From: Lachnospiraceae bacterium
Lineage (GTDB): Bacteria > Bacillota > Clostridia > Lachnospirales > Lachnospiraceae
Reading direction: 5' to 3'
Assembly: GCA_009774145.1 (NCBI GenBank)
Contig: VSND01000080.1
Location: forward strand, 1 to 19,009
DNA: 19,009 nt
Positions 1 through 8,035 of this stretch are shown piece after piece. The notes under the pieces are model-generated. The model had not been told where the DNA came from. It saw only the letters and a program-made list of their open reading frames with translations, and did no database searches. Position 1 is the stretch's first letter. Every line of letters starts with the position of its first letter. Position numbers and translations under genes: made by a program.

Positions 1-53
1 TTGGTTTGACGCTTTAATTATACAATAAAGAACATGGGTTTGTATCTTTATTT

Positions 54-548
54 TTAAAAAAGTTGTAAACTGGTGTTTACATAGAGAACTTTAACAATCT
101 CCTGTCCCTTCAGAAAATCCAGATTCTCCGTAAAAAACTCCTGAACGTCCATTCTTCCCTTTATATAGTCTGTCTCATTCTGATTTAAGCGGTACACATA
201 AACCATATCTTTTGTATATACATGAATGCAGACATCATAAGAAAGGCCTCTGGAAAATAATGCTTCTGCCTTTTCGAAAGATATTCCCTGAAAATGCAGT
301 AATCGTTCTCCCTTATTCTCCGTAACAGCTCCTCCGTTATACGAGATCACGTATTCCTGTTCTTTTTCCCGCAGTCCCAGCTCATCCAGTGTTCCCCGGA
401 TCGAACAGTAACCTCTTCCGGTCGCCGGTACAAATCTAACCCCAAGTTCACGGGCTTTTTGAACTGCTTCCCTGTTTCTCTTTGACACTTTGCGATCAGA
501 ACCCAAAAGAGTTTCATCCAAATCCGATACAATCATTCTGTATTTCAT
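54..548 (-). pseudogene. Cof-type HAD phosphatase, C-terminally truncated
   Basis: The reading frame begins at ATG 548, six bases after an AGGAGGTG ribosome binding site (562-555), giving 164 residues. An upstream in-frame start at 596 lies on the predicted promoter -10 box and is unlikely. The N-terminus has the HAD motif I DLDETLL (nucleophile Asp) and motif II within ATGRG, followed by the first part of a Cof (type IIB) cap. Cof proteins are usually about 260-270 residues. The motif III lysine and the motif IV GDxxND metal site are absent, because the frame stops after KVLYVNTSLQLF. By family knowledge the product would not be an active sugar-phosphate or nucleotide phosphatase. The frame one base over stays open to base 1 but does not resemble Cof. 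I read it as a broken gene. A sequencing slip in the 6-T run near 57-62 is an alternative. Confidence 0.65.
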
Positions 549-594
549 AAACCACACCTCCTGAAAATGCCTGGTTTCCGCTAAAATCGGGCTC

Positions 595-623
595 ATTATA
601 ACATATATCGTTTTTCAAGTAAA
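595..623 (-). promoter_or_regulatory. Predicted sigma-A promoter of the HAD gene
   Basis: On the minus strand a TTTACT -35 (623-618) is separated by 17 bp from a perfect TATAAT -10 (600-595). The transcript would start about 40 bases before the chosen HAD start codon and carry its AGGAGGTG site. The -35 matches four of six consensus bases. Confidence 0.6.
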
Positions 624-625
624 GC

Positions 626-667
626 AAATGCATGTTCCGTTGCATTTTCTATTGATTTTTCTATTGA
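626..667. repeat. Inverted repeat plus direct repeat in a divergent promoter spacer
   Basis: A perfect 7-bp inverted repeat, AAATGCA (626-632) and TGCATTT (641-647), has an 8-base gap. It is followed by a direct repeat of TTTTCTATTGA at 645-655 and 657-667, a 12-bp period. The set lies between the -35 boxes of two divergent promoters and overlaps the right-hand -35. The position suits an operator. That role is inference, and no regulator gene is adjacent. Confidence 0.4.
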
Positions 668-692
668 AGTAACGCCCCATATAGTATACAAT
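664..692 (+). promoter_or_regulatory. Predicted sigma-A promoter of the hydrolase-like gene
   Basis: TTGAAG (664-669), a 17-bp spacer, then TACAAT (687-692). An AAGGAGG ribosome binding site follows at 705-711, thirteen bases before ATG 725, which is slightly long spacing but the only good start. Confidence 0.6.
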
Positions 693-724
693 CATAAATA
701 AGAAAAGGAGGTATCAATACACAT

Positions 725-1684
725 ATGAATAAAAAAATTACAACCGCACTTTCACTCATAGGAATCACGGTTACCTCTTTTATAAGTCTGTCCATCATCA
801 ACAAAGCAATCGAAAAGCTTGCAACCTCCAAAGAATTACTGGATTCCAAAAATAAAGAGATCTATCACTGGAGATTCGGTGATATCAGTTACAGCGTGAC
901 CGGTGAAGGAAAACCGGTCCTTCTGGTACATAATTTAAAAGAAGACAGTTCCTCCGTAGAATGGTCAGAAATCATACCGAAACTGTCCAGAACCAATACG
1001 GTCTATGCCATGGATCTGCTCGGATGCGGCCGGTCCGACAGACCGGATATCACATACACCAGCTATATGTATACGCAGCTGATCAATGATTTTATCCGGA
1101 ATATTATCAAGAAGAAGACAAGTGTCATTGCAACGGGAAAATCCGCTTCCTTCGTTCTGGATGCCTGCAGTGTCAATGAAGAAGCCTATGCGGAACTGAT
1201 CCTGATCAATCCGGAAAGTATCCGGTCGCTTCACAAAACACCTTCCAAACGTACGAAAACAGCTGCATTTCTTCTGAAAATACCTTCCATCGGTACCTTG
1301 ATCTATCATATGATCACAGCAAGAAACATGATCGAGGAAAATTTTGAGGAAAGATATTATTATGACAGGGAACAGATACCCGAAGCCCTGTATGATTATT
1401 ACTATGAATCTTCCCATCTGGGCGGAAAAGATTCCAGAAATCTGTATGCAAGCCTCGCAGGAAGGTATACGAATGCAAATATCATCCATACGTTGAAAAA
1501 CATAAACAAAAACATTCATATTCTGGCCGGACGGGAAGTACCTGATATTCAAAACATTGTAAAAGAATATCAGTACTACAATCCTGCCATTGAAGCAGAA
1601 TACATTGCTTATACGAAAGAACTGCCTCAGCTGGAATCACCGGAAGAGGTTCTGAATTATATCAATCTGTATCTGTATTCATAA
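725..1684 (+). CDS. Membrane-anchored alpha/beta-hydrolase-fold protein with degenerate triad
   Basis: The protein has 319 residues. Residues 5-25 are a hydrophobic stretch after a short basic N-terminus, with no lipobox, so it is probably anchored in the membrane by one helix. The rest follows the alpha/beta hydrolase plan: VLLVHN at 65-70 where HG is usual at the oxyanion turn, DLLGCGRSDRP at 97-107, and a nucleophile elbow GKSAS at 138-142 (Ser140; the last Gly of GxSxG is Ser). The C-terminal LPQLESPEEV (300-309) aligns with the family's GHLPHLExPEEV stretch. At the histidine position there is Glu299, so the Ser-His-Asp triad appears incomplete. It may be a non-catalytic relative or use another residue. 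Substrate is unknown. It is the only protein gene here transcribed against the replication fork. No clear plus-strand terminator follows. Confidence 0.8.
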   Translation: MNKKITTALSLIGITVTSFISLSIINKAIEKLATSKELLDSKNKEIYHWRFGDISYSVTGEGKPVLLVHNLKEDSSSVEWSEIIPKLSRTNTVYAMDLLGCGRSDRPDITYTSYMYTQLINDFIRNIIKKKTSVIATGKSASFVLDACSVNEEAYAELILINPESIRSLHKTPSKRTKTAAFLLKIPSIGTLIYHMITARNMIEENFEERYYYDREQIPEALYDYYYESSHLGGKDSRNLYASLAGRYTNANIIHTLKNINKNIHILAGREVPDIQNIVKEYQYYNPAIEAEYIAYTKELPQLESPEEVLNYINLYLYS

Positions 1685-1741
1685 GCAAAATGTCTGCGGA
1701 CAATAAGAGGCATAATCTTTGCGCATTTTTCCATACCGCGC

Positions 1742-1796
1742 ACAAAAACAGATAAAAATGGACTGGTGTAAAAGCGTTCCGTCTCTTACACCAGTC
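1742..1796 (-). terminator. Intrinsic terminator after rsmG
   Basis: On the minus strand an 11-bp perfect stem, GACTGGTGTAA (1796-1786) with TTACACCAGTC (1771-1761), encloses a 14-base loop. A T-rich tail follows (1760-1742: T5, then T5 after a short break). It begins 15 bases beyond the rsmG stop. There is no T-tract on the plus-strand side, so it acts for the minus-strand operon. Confidence 0.8.
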
Positions 1797-1811
1797 CCAT
1801 CACATGCCTGT

Positions 1812-2531
1812 TTAAAGCGGATTTTTTGCCGCCGTGCCTGCTTTCCTCGGATATTTCTTCGGACATCCGCTGACTTTTTCGATGCATACAAGAGTCCTGT
1901 GTATCTCTGTACCGGGAAGTTCAAAATTCCTGCATCCTCTGATCCTTCCTCCCAGAAGAAAAACTGCAGATTTTGCTTCTTTCATCTCTTCCGTAATCTC
2001 ACCCGATTTATAGGAAATAAATTCCCCTCCGATTTTTACATAAGGAAGACAATATTCCGACAGCGTGGACAGATTTGCCACTGCACGGGAAACACACAGA
2101 TCATACATTTCCCTTTTTTTCCCGGGTTTTGCATAATCTTCTGCCCTTCCATGTATGGTTTCCATCTGTTTCAGATGCAGACGGTCAATTACTTCATTCA
2201 GAAAATCGACTCTCTTTCTTAAGGAATCCAGAAGTGTAATCTTCAGTTCCGGAAACATGATCTTCAGCGGAATTCCCGGAAAACCGGCGCCAGTTCCCAC
2301 ATCGATCAGGTTATCCACATCCTGCAGGTTTTTTTCTCCTGTTATCGACAGGCTGTCCACAAAATGTTTCTGCACTACATCCTCAAAATCCGTGATTGCC
2401 GTCAGATTCATAAACTGATTCCATTTTACCAGAAGTTCATAATAATCATAGAACTGCCTGACCTGAACAGCACTGATATCCAGATCCAGACTTCTTATCC
2501 TCTCTTCTATTTTGTTCAGTTTCTCGTTCAT
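1812..2531 (-). CDS. rsmG: 16S rRNA (guanine-N7)-methyltransferase RsmG
   Basis: The 239-residue length is normal for RsmG (GidB), which uses S-adenosylmethionine to methylate N7 of 16S rRNA G527 (E. coli numbering) in the 530 loop. The SAM-binding motif is LIDVGTGAGFPGIPLK (75-90), followed by an acidic beta-2 segment with LLDSLRKR. VSRAVANLSTL and GGEFISYKS are family motifs, and the C-terminus YPRKAGTAAKNPL is the usual RsmG ending. The start ATG overlaps the mnmG stop in an ATGA, so translation is probably coupled. It is the last gene of the minus-strand block, with a terminator just after it. In other bacteria loss of RsmG gives low-level streptomycin resistance; that is family knowledge only. 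Confidence 0.97.
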   Translation of the reverse strand: MNEKLNKIEERIRSLDLDISAVQVRQFYDYYELLVKWNQFMNLTAITDFEDVVQKHFVDSLSITGEKNLQDVDNLIDVGTGAGFPGIPLKIMFPELKITLLDSLRKRVDFLNEVIDRLHLKQMETIHGRAEDYAKPGKKREMYDLCVSRAVANLSTLSEYCLPYVKIGGEFISYKSGEITEEMKEAKSAVFLLGGRIRGCRNFELPGTEIHRTLVCIEKVSGCPKKYPRKAGTAAKNPL

Positions 2532-4420
2532 ACACCATGCTCCTGTCCTCTTTTCTGCTCCAGATATACGAGCAGCACTGCTATATCAGCCGGCGAAACC
2601 CCGGATATACGGGAAGCCTGTCCAATGGATACTGGTTTACATAATTTTAACTTTTGAACTGCTTCCAGACGCAGGCTGCCGATTTCCTCATAATTCAGGT
2701 CTTCCGGTATCCGCTTCTGTTCCAGTTTCTGGAACTGTTCCACCTGTTTCAGCTGACGCCGGATATAACCGTCATATTTAATCGCAATCTCCACCTGCTC
2801 TGTAACCTCCAGAGGGAGATCCGGTCTGTCCGGATCAATCTCTGCCAGATATTCATATCGGATCTCCGGGCGCCGGAGAATCTCTGCCAGGGAAGCAGCC
2901 GTCTTCAGACTCATGCTTCCATGTTTTTCCAGAAACTGCTGTACGGCTGCATTTGCCCCTGCCATTGTTTTTTCAAGACGCGTTTTTTCCTTCTGGATTC
3001 GCTCTTTTTTCTCCATCAGTTTCTGGTATCGTTCTCTGGATATCAGCCCAACCTGATATCCGAGAGGAGTCAGACGCTGATCCGCATTATCCTGACGGAG
3101 TAAAAGACGGTATTCCGACCGGGAAGTCATCATTCGGTAGGGTTCACGGTTTTCCTTTGTCACCAGATCATCAATCAACACTCCGATATATCCCTGCGAA
3201 CGGTCAATGATGATCTGCTCTTTTCCAAGCAGCTCCATTGATGCATTGATTCCTGCCACAAGTCCCTGACATGCTGCCTCCTCGTATCCGGAACTGCCAT
3301 TAAACTGACCTCCGCTGAACAGTCCTCTGATTTTTTTAAATTCCAGAGTCGGACAGAGCTGCCGGGGATTGATACAGTCATATTCAATCGCATAAGCATT
3401 TCTGACAATTTTCGCATGTTCCAGTCCGGGTACCGAATGGTACATCTCGTGCTGCACATCCTCCGGCAGGGAACTGGACATTCCTCCCACGTACATCTCG
3501 CTGGTATACCGTCCTTCCGGTTCAATAAACACCTGATGCCGGTTTTTATCGGAAAACCTCACAACTTTATCTTCGATGGAAGGACAGTATCTGGGTCCGG
3601 TTCCTTCGATCTCTCCCGAATACAGAGGCGAGCGGTCCAGACTGGAACGGATGATATCGTGCGTTTTCTCATTCGTATAGGTCAGCCAGCAGGAAGCCTG
3701 CGGAATCTGTACAGTCTCAGGATCTGTTGTAAAAGAAAACGGAACCACTCTCTGATCTCCAAACTGTTCCTCCATCTTGCTGTAATCGATCGTCCTCCCG
3801 TCAATTCTTGCCGGTGTTCCTGTTTTGAACCGATACATCTCAATCCCCAGGCTCTTCAGAGAATCAGTCAGATGATTGGCAGCCTGCAGGCCATTCGGAC
3901 CTGTATGCATGCTGACATCTCCATAGATACATCTTGCTTTCAGGTAAGTTCCGGTACAGAGAATCACTGCTTTTGCATGATAGACTGCTCCGGAATACAG
4001 ACGCACTCCCGTCGCCTGGCCGTCCCTGACCAGAATCTCTGTCACTTCTGCCTGTACAATCTGAAGATGTTCTGTCTCCTCCAGCACCATACGCATGGCA
4101 CGGCTGTATTCTGCCTTATCCGCCTGGGCGCGCAGAGAATGTACTGCCGGTCCCTTTGATCTGTTTAACATTTTTGACTGAATAAAAGTCCGGTCAATAA
4201 CTTTTCCCATCTCCCCTCCCAGGGCATCCAGCTCTCTTACCAGATGGCCTTTGGAACTCCCTCCGATATTCGGATTACAGGGCATCAATGCAATACTGTC
4301 CACACTGACTGTAAATACTGCAGTCTCAAGCCCCAGCCTGGCACAGGCAAGCGCAGCCTCGCAGCCCGCATGCCCTGCACCGACCACCACCACATCTGTA
4401 TATTCCTCTACAAACGGCAT
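2528..4420 (-). CDS. mnmG: tRNA U34 carboxymethylaminomethyl synthase subunit MnmG (GidA)
   Basis: The protein has 630 residues, the long form of the family. The N-terminal FAD Rossmann motif is VVVGAGHAGCEAA (11-23). The family stretch CNPNIGGSSKGHL carries Cys48 and GPRYCPSIEDKV carries Cys279, matching the two conserved cysteines of E. coli MnmG (47 and 277). RGLFSGGQFNGSSGYEEA is the second dinucleotide-binding region. The C-terminal helical part ending in LCKPVSIGQASRISGVSPADIAVLL is the GidA-associated domain that binds MnmE. With MnmE it installs the aminomethyl-type group on wobble uridine 34 using FAD and methylene-tetrahydrofolate. The start at 4420 follows GGAGGAAAAAT. It lies 80 bases after mnmE with no terminator between, and overlaps rsmG by four bases. 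Confidence 0.98.
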   Translation of the reverse strand: MPFVEEYTDVVVVGAGHAGCEAALACARLGLETAVFTVSVDSIALMPCNPNIGGSSKGHLVRELDALGGEMGKVIDRTFIQSKMLNRSKGPAVHSLRAQADKAEYSRAMRMVLEETEHLQIVQAEVTEILVRDGQATGVRLYSGAVYHAKAVILCTGTYLKARCIYGDVSMHTGPNGLQAANHLTDSLKSLGIEMYRFKTGTPARIDGRTIDYSKMEEQFGDQRVVPFSFTTDPETVQIPQASCWLTYTNEKTHDIIRSSLDRSPLYSGEIEGTGPRYCPSIEDKVVRFSDKNRHQVFIEPEGRYTSEMYVGGMSSSLPEDVQHEMYHSVPGLEHAKIVRNAYAIEYDCINPRQLCPTLEFKKIRGLFSGGQFNGSSGYEEAACQGLVAGINASMELLGKEQIIIDRSQGYIGVLIDDLVTKENREPYRMMTSRSEYRLLLRQDNADQRLTPLGYQVGLISRERYQKLMEKKERIQKEKTRLEKTMAGANAAVQQFLEKHGSMSLKTAASLAEILRRPEIRYEYLAEIDPDRPDLPLEVTEQVEIAIKYDGYIRRQLKQVEQFQKLEQKRIPEDLNYEEIGSLRLEAVQKLKLCKPVSIGQASRISGVSPADIAVLLVYLEQKRGQEHGV

Positions 4421-4500
4421 ATTTTTCCTCCATGATTATGTTGTGTTGTACTAAAATACCCCCGGATCCGGAAACACACGCTGCAAAATGTCGTCCGCAT

Positions 4501-5880
4501 CTATTTTCCGGTACAGAATTTACTGAAGATTTCATTTACCAGATCTTCCCCCATAGATTCTCCAAGAATCCTGCCCAAAGCTTCATAGGCATCGGTCAGA
4601 TCAATGGAAAAGAAATCTTCCGGCATCCCAAGTTCAATACTTTCCCTTACTTTCCGCAGACTCTCCCCTGCTTCCTTCATTGCAGCTTTGTGTCTTACAT
4701 TTGTAAGAACTACCTCATCATTGGAAGCGATCTTTCCTCCCAGAAACATCTCTTCCAGAAGATCCGCAAATGCATCAAAGCCCGATTCCTCCTTTGCAGA
4801 GATGCAGACCAGAGGTCCGGAAAAGAACCGGTTCATGGTCCTGGCATCTGTAACTGCAGGAAGATCTGTTTTATTCAGGAGTGCGATCACTCTCTGTCCT
4901 TCCAGCAGAGACCGGATCTCTCTGTCATTTTCATCCAGCCCGGTCGAACTGTCAACCACATAAAGCACCAGATCCGCATCTTTCAGTGATTCCTTCGCCC
5001 GGTCGACTCCGATCCTTTCGACCACATCTTCTGTTTTCCTGATTCCTGCAGTATCCACAATATTTAAAATCAGCCCCCGGATCCGAATCTGTTCCTCCAG
5101 CATATCCCTTGTGGTTCCGGCAATCTCCGTAACGATCGCTCTCTCGTCTCCCGCCAGCGCGTTCAAAAGGGAAGATTTTCCTGCATTTGGCTTACCAACG
5201 ATCACTGTTCTGACCCCTTCCTTCAGGATCCTGCCCTGATCTGCACTTATCAACAGATCTTCCGTCCTTTTAATGAGGTTATCCACTTTTTCAAGCAGTC
5301 TCTCTGGATAACCGTCCAGACTGACATGCTCCGGATCATCCAGCGCCGACTCAATAAATGCAATCTCATAGATGACCTGTTCCCGTATCTCACGAATCCG
5401 TCTGAGCACAGAACCCCGAAGCTGGCGGACGGAACTTTTCAGTGCATACTCATTCTTTGCCTGAATCACATCCATCACTGCCTCTGCCTGAGACAGATCG
5501 ATCCTTCCATTTAAAAATGCCCGTTTTGTAAACTCTCCAGGTTCTGCAGCCCTTGCCCCCTCCCGGATCACCAGCTCCAGGATGCGTTTCATCACATAGA
5601 CTCCGCCGTGACAGTCAATCTCCACCGTATCCTCTGCCGTATAGCTGTGGGGCCCTTTCATCAAAAGAACAATCACTTCATCCAGGATCTCATCCCCGTC
5701 CACAATATTTCCATAATGAATCGTGTAGGTTTCTTCCTCTGACAGCCTCTTTCCGGCTTTTTTAGGACGAAATACACGCTCTACGGTTTTAAAAGCATCT
5801 TCCCCGCTGACCCGGATTATTCCGATTCCGGATCCCGCCATTGCGGTTGCAATCGCCGCTATTGTATCACTTTTTTTCAT
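4501..5880 (-). CDS. mnmE: tRNA modification GTPase MnmE (TrmE)
   Basis: I start at ATG 5880 (459 residues), five bases after GGAGAG. An in-frame start at 5946 would add a basic, non-family leader. The start SDTIAAIATAM fits the family. Residues 1-120 form the folate-binding N-domain. The inserted Ras-like G domain has G1 GKPNAGKSS (229-237), TTRD (256-259), DTAG (276-279) and NKTD (336-339). The protein ends FCTGK, with the conserved C-terminal Cys of the usual FC[IL]GK. MnmE is a potassium-activated dimeric GTPase that works with MnmG on wobble uridine of tRNAs. Both genes lie together here. A strong terminator separates mnmE from jag upstream, and I see no convincing promoter between it and the start, so expression probably depends on read-through. 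Confidence 0.97.
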   Translation of the reverse strand: MKKSDTIAAIATAMAGSGIGIIRVSGEDAFKTVERVFRPKKAGKRLSEEETYTIHYGNIVDGDEILDEVIVLLMKGPHSYTAEDTVEIDCHGGVYVMKRILELVIREGARAAEPGEFTKRAFLNGRIDLSQAEAVMDVIQAKNEYALKSSVRQLRGSVLRRIREIREQVIYEIAFIESALDDPEHVSLDGYPERLLEKVDNLIKRTEDLLISADQGRILKEGVRTVIVGKPNAGKSSLLNALAGDERAIVTEIAGTTRDMLEEQIRIRGLILNIVDTAGIRKTEDVVERIGVDRAKESLKDADLVLYVVDSSTGLDENDREIRSLLEGQRVIALLNKTDLPAVTDARTMNRFFSGPLVCISAKEESGFDAFADLLEEMFLGGKIASNDEVVLTNVRHKAAMKEAGESLRKVRESIELGMPEDFFSIDLTDAYEALGRILGESMGEDLVNEIFSKFCTGK

Positions 5881-5957
5881 CATTCTCTCCATCAACCGTC
5901 GGTTCCGTCTGCAACCGGTTTTTTTCCTTTTCAGATTCTGTATCAATCACCGGAACA

Positions 5958-5985
5958 GGAAAAAAGGGACGCTTATTCGCGTCCC
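5958..5985 (-). terminator. Intrinsic terminator straddling the jag stop codon
   Basis: On the minus strand GGGACGC (5985-5979) pairs perfectly with GCGTCCC (5972-5966) around a 6-base loop GAATAA, followed at once by TTTTTT (5965-5960). The 5' arm lies in the last sense codons of jag, and the loop contains its TAA (5975-5973). There is no T-tract in the plus direction. Ribosomes ending jag would cover the 5' arm, so termination may depend on translation. Confidence 0.85.
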
Positions 5986-6695
5986 CCACCCTTTTTACTG
6001 TGATTCCGATTATAATTCCTGTTGTTACTGTAGCGCCTGCGGTGATTATTGTTGTTCTCCCGAACTTTAACTCCTTCTTTTAAAGCCACAACGACACGGC
6101 GGAACGGCTCTTCTCCTTCACTGTGCGTCTCCACAAATTTATCATTCTGAAGCGCAGAATGGATCACTCTTCTTTCATAAGGATTCATTGGTTCCAGCGT
6201 CACTGTCCTGCCTGTTCTTTTGACCTTAAAAGAAATATTCTTCGCCAGATTTTCCAGTGTATCCTTTCTTCTCTGGCGGTAGTTTTCCGTATCGACCTTT
6301 ACACGGACGTACTCTTCCCCATCCTTGTTAACCACAAGGCTCACCAGATACTGAAGCGAATCCAGCGTCTGTCCTCTCTTACCGATCAGGACACCCATAT
6401 CGTCTCCGGACAGATCAATATTCATGACTTTTTCATCCATATTCTCCACAATGTTCACATTTACGCTGATCTGCATTGCGTCAAATACTCTTTCCAGAAA
6501 TTCTTCCGCTTTCTCTCTTGCATTCAGGATTTTGCGGGCGCGGATCTTTGCAGGCCTGCTTCCGATCCCTAGAAACCCGCTGCTTCCTTTATCAATCACT
6601 TCATATTCAAAATTTTCTGTCGTCGCTTCCAGCTTGACCTTCGCATCTGTAATCGCATCATCCAGAGTTTTGGCCGAAAACTCTCTATACTCCAT
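5973..6695 (-). CDS. jag: RNA-binding protein Jag/KhpB (Jag_N, KH, R3H)
   Basis: The 240-residue protein has all three parts of the Jag/KhpB family: an N-terminal Jag_N domain (about 1-52, with GSSGFLGIGSRPAKI), a KH domain whose GxxG loop is GKRG (105-108) followed by QTLDSLQYL, and an R3H domain with NPYERRVIHSAL (Arg175, His179). The tail (211-240) is rich in Asn, Arg and Lys and likely disordered. In pneumococcus and related Firmicutes KhpB partners with KhpA, binds RNA and affects cell elongation and division. Its place directly after yidC is typical. The stop codon is inside a terminator hairpin. The start at 6695 has AAGGGGG ten bases upstream, a somewhat distant site. The gap to yidC is 14 bases. 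Confidence 0.96.
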   Translation of the reverse strand: MEYREFSAKTLDDAITDAKVKLEATTENFEYEVIDKGSSGFLGIGSRPAKIRARKILNAREKAEEFLERVFDAMQISVNVNIVENMDEKVMNIDLSGDDMGVLIGKRGQTLDSLQYLVSLVVNKDGEEYVRVKVDTENYRQRRKDTLENLAKNISFKVKRTGRTVTLEPMNPYERRVIHSALQNDKFVETHSEGEEPFRRVVVALKEGVKVRENNNNHRRRYSNNRNYNRNHSKKGGGRE

Positions 6696-6709
6696 TCCTG
6701 TATTCCCCC

Positions 6710-7984
6710 TTACTTCTTCGTCCTTTCATTATACTTTGCAACCATCGCTGCCTTGGACGCAAGACTTCCTTCTTTCTCTGAATTCTTATAATAGTTCGTA
6801 GAAGCCTCCATTGCAGCTTTTCTCTCTTCATCCGTCATGGTCTTCTGCCTGCCGGTATTCTCAATTGCTTTTACATTGGTTCTGGCAATCTCATTGATCT
6901 TCTGAGGCGAAAGACCCTTCTTTTCACGGATTCTGTTATTTTTTTCAATGTTCTGTCTGATGACCTCATCCAGATCCAGCCTGTCCAGATATTTATTGAT
7001 CGACCACTGCTGGATGCCGCGGACCACCGCACCCATAATCCAGTACAGGCCCATACCTGCAGGAAGCGTAAAGCAGAACCATGCGGACATCAAAGGCATC
7101 ATCATGTTCATGGACTTCATGGTAGCATTCATGGTATCATTGCCGTTGTCCCCGGCAGACGGCTGCGGCATCATTTTCACATTCAGCCACTGGGTCAAAG
7201 CCGCAAGAAACGGGACCAGTACCGCGCCAATCAACATCAGAACAGAGCCGGCTGCAAGCGCAGATTTGGCAATATTCCAGGGAGAATTGGCAATATTGAT
7301 ACCAAAATTGTTCATATGGTTAATGGATGCGTGTGTGGACAGAATCAGTTCTTCCATCTCCGGGAACTGATCGATCAGCATCTGCCAGGTAGCTGTACCG
7401 GAATCCTGAAGCTTGTACAGTACATCAACAATCGTATTGACCTGAGAGAAATCCTTCCCTTCAATATACATTCTTCCGCTGGTACTGAGTTCCTCCATAA
7501 ATGCAGAACCGCCCGGCGCTGCCATGATCTGATTCGCAAGCTGCATAAAAATATCCTTTACGCCATTTACATAAGCCGGCACATTCATGATCACCCGGTA
7601 AAGCGCAAACAGGATCGGCATCTGGATCAAAAGCTGCAGGCAGCTTCCGGTCGGAGACACTCCGTATTTCGCATAAACAGCCTGTGTCTCTTCATTCATT
7701 GCCATCATGGACTGGTTGTCTTTTCTATCCTTGTACTTTTTCTGAATTGCCTGAATCTCAGGGTTCATTTTTGCGGATAATTTGGAAAATTTCTGCTGTT
7801 TAATCGTAAGCGGAAGCATCAGAAGATAGATGATCACTGTAAAGAGAATGATACACAAACCTATATTCTGGATTCCAAATACACCGTTTAAAAAATTAAA
7901 CAGCACATTCATGATCCATCCAAGGATCCTTGCCACATCTCCGATAATAAACGTATTGTTCTGGGTCAATAAAATACCTGCCAA
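6710..7984 (-). CDS. yidC: Membrane protein insertase YidC/Oxa1/SpoIIIJ family
   Basis: The 424-residue protein starts at TTG 7984, set by AAGGAGG six bases upstream; the next ATG would fall inside the first hydrophobic segment. It lacks the lipobox Cys usual in bacillar SpoIIIJ. Hydrophobic helices lie near 15-35, 40-60, 112-135, 243-268, and 297-325. LPLTIKQQKFSKLSAKMNPE (57-76) starts the cytoplasmic coiled hairpin, and SCLQLLIQMPILFALYR (114-130) is the conserved second core helix. The basic, disordered C-tail (about 340-424) may contact ribosomes. At the position of the groove arginine (B. subtilis SpoIIIJ Arg73, E. coli Arg366) there is Tyr53. The family inserts and folds small membrane proteins with or without SecYEG. 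Neighbours yidD upstream and jag downstream are the usual partners. Confidence 0.96.
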   Translation of the reverse strand: MAGILLTQNNTFIIGDVARILGWIMNVLFNFLNGVFGIQNIGLCIILFTVIIYLLMLPLTIKQQKFSKLSAKMNPEIQAIQKKYKDRKDNQSMMAMNEETQAVYAKYGVSPTGSCLQLLIQMPILFALYRVIMNVPAYVNGVKDIFMQLANQIMAAPGGSAFMEELSTSGRMYIEGKDFSQVNTIVDVLYKLQDSGTATWQMLIDQFPEMEELILSTHASINHMNNFGINIANSPWNIAKSALAAGSVLMLIGAVLVPFLAALTQWLNVKMMPQPSAGDNGNDTMNATMKSMNMMMPLMSAWFCFTLPAGMGLYWIMGAVVRGIQQWSINKYLDRLDLDEVIRQNIEKNNRIREKKGLSPQKINEIARTNVKAIENTGRQKTMTDEERKAAMEASTNYYKNSEKEGSLASKAAMVAKYNERTKK

Positions 7985-7990
7985 AATAAA

Positions 7991-7997
7991 CCTCCTT
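7991..7997 (-). promoter_or_regulatory. Ribosome binding site deciding a TTG start for yidC
   Basis: AAGGAGG on the minus strand (7997-7991) lies six bases before TTG 7984-7982. The strength and spacing of this site are the main support for a TTG start, since no ATG or GTG fits. Confidence 0.75.
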
Positions 7998-8035
7998 ATG
8001 TTATGGGCCTTCTGTCCACAACTTACATTTGCCCG

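Noticed and set aside
54..66. Programmed -1 frameshift at the T run in the HAD gene
   Set aside because: The zero-frame codons CTT TTT do not give a good slippery heptamer, and the shifted peptide is not Cof-like.
4462..4471. CCGGATCCGG palindrome between mnmE and mnmG
   Set aside because: Short, without loop or T-tract; most likely chance.
5895..5926. Plus-strand hairpin CGGTT/AACCG followed by seven Ts
   Set aside because: It would only act on antisense transcripts, and no plus-strand promoter or gene leads into it.
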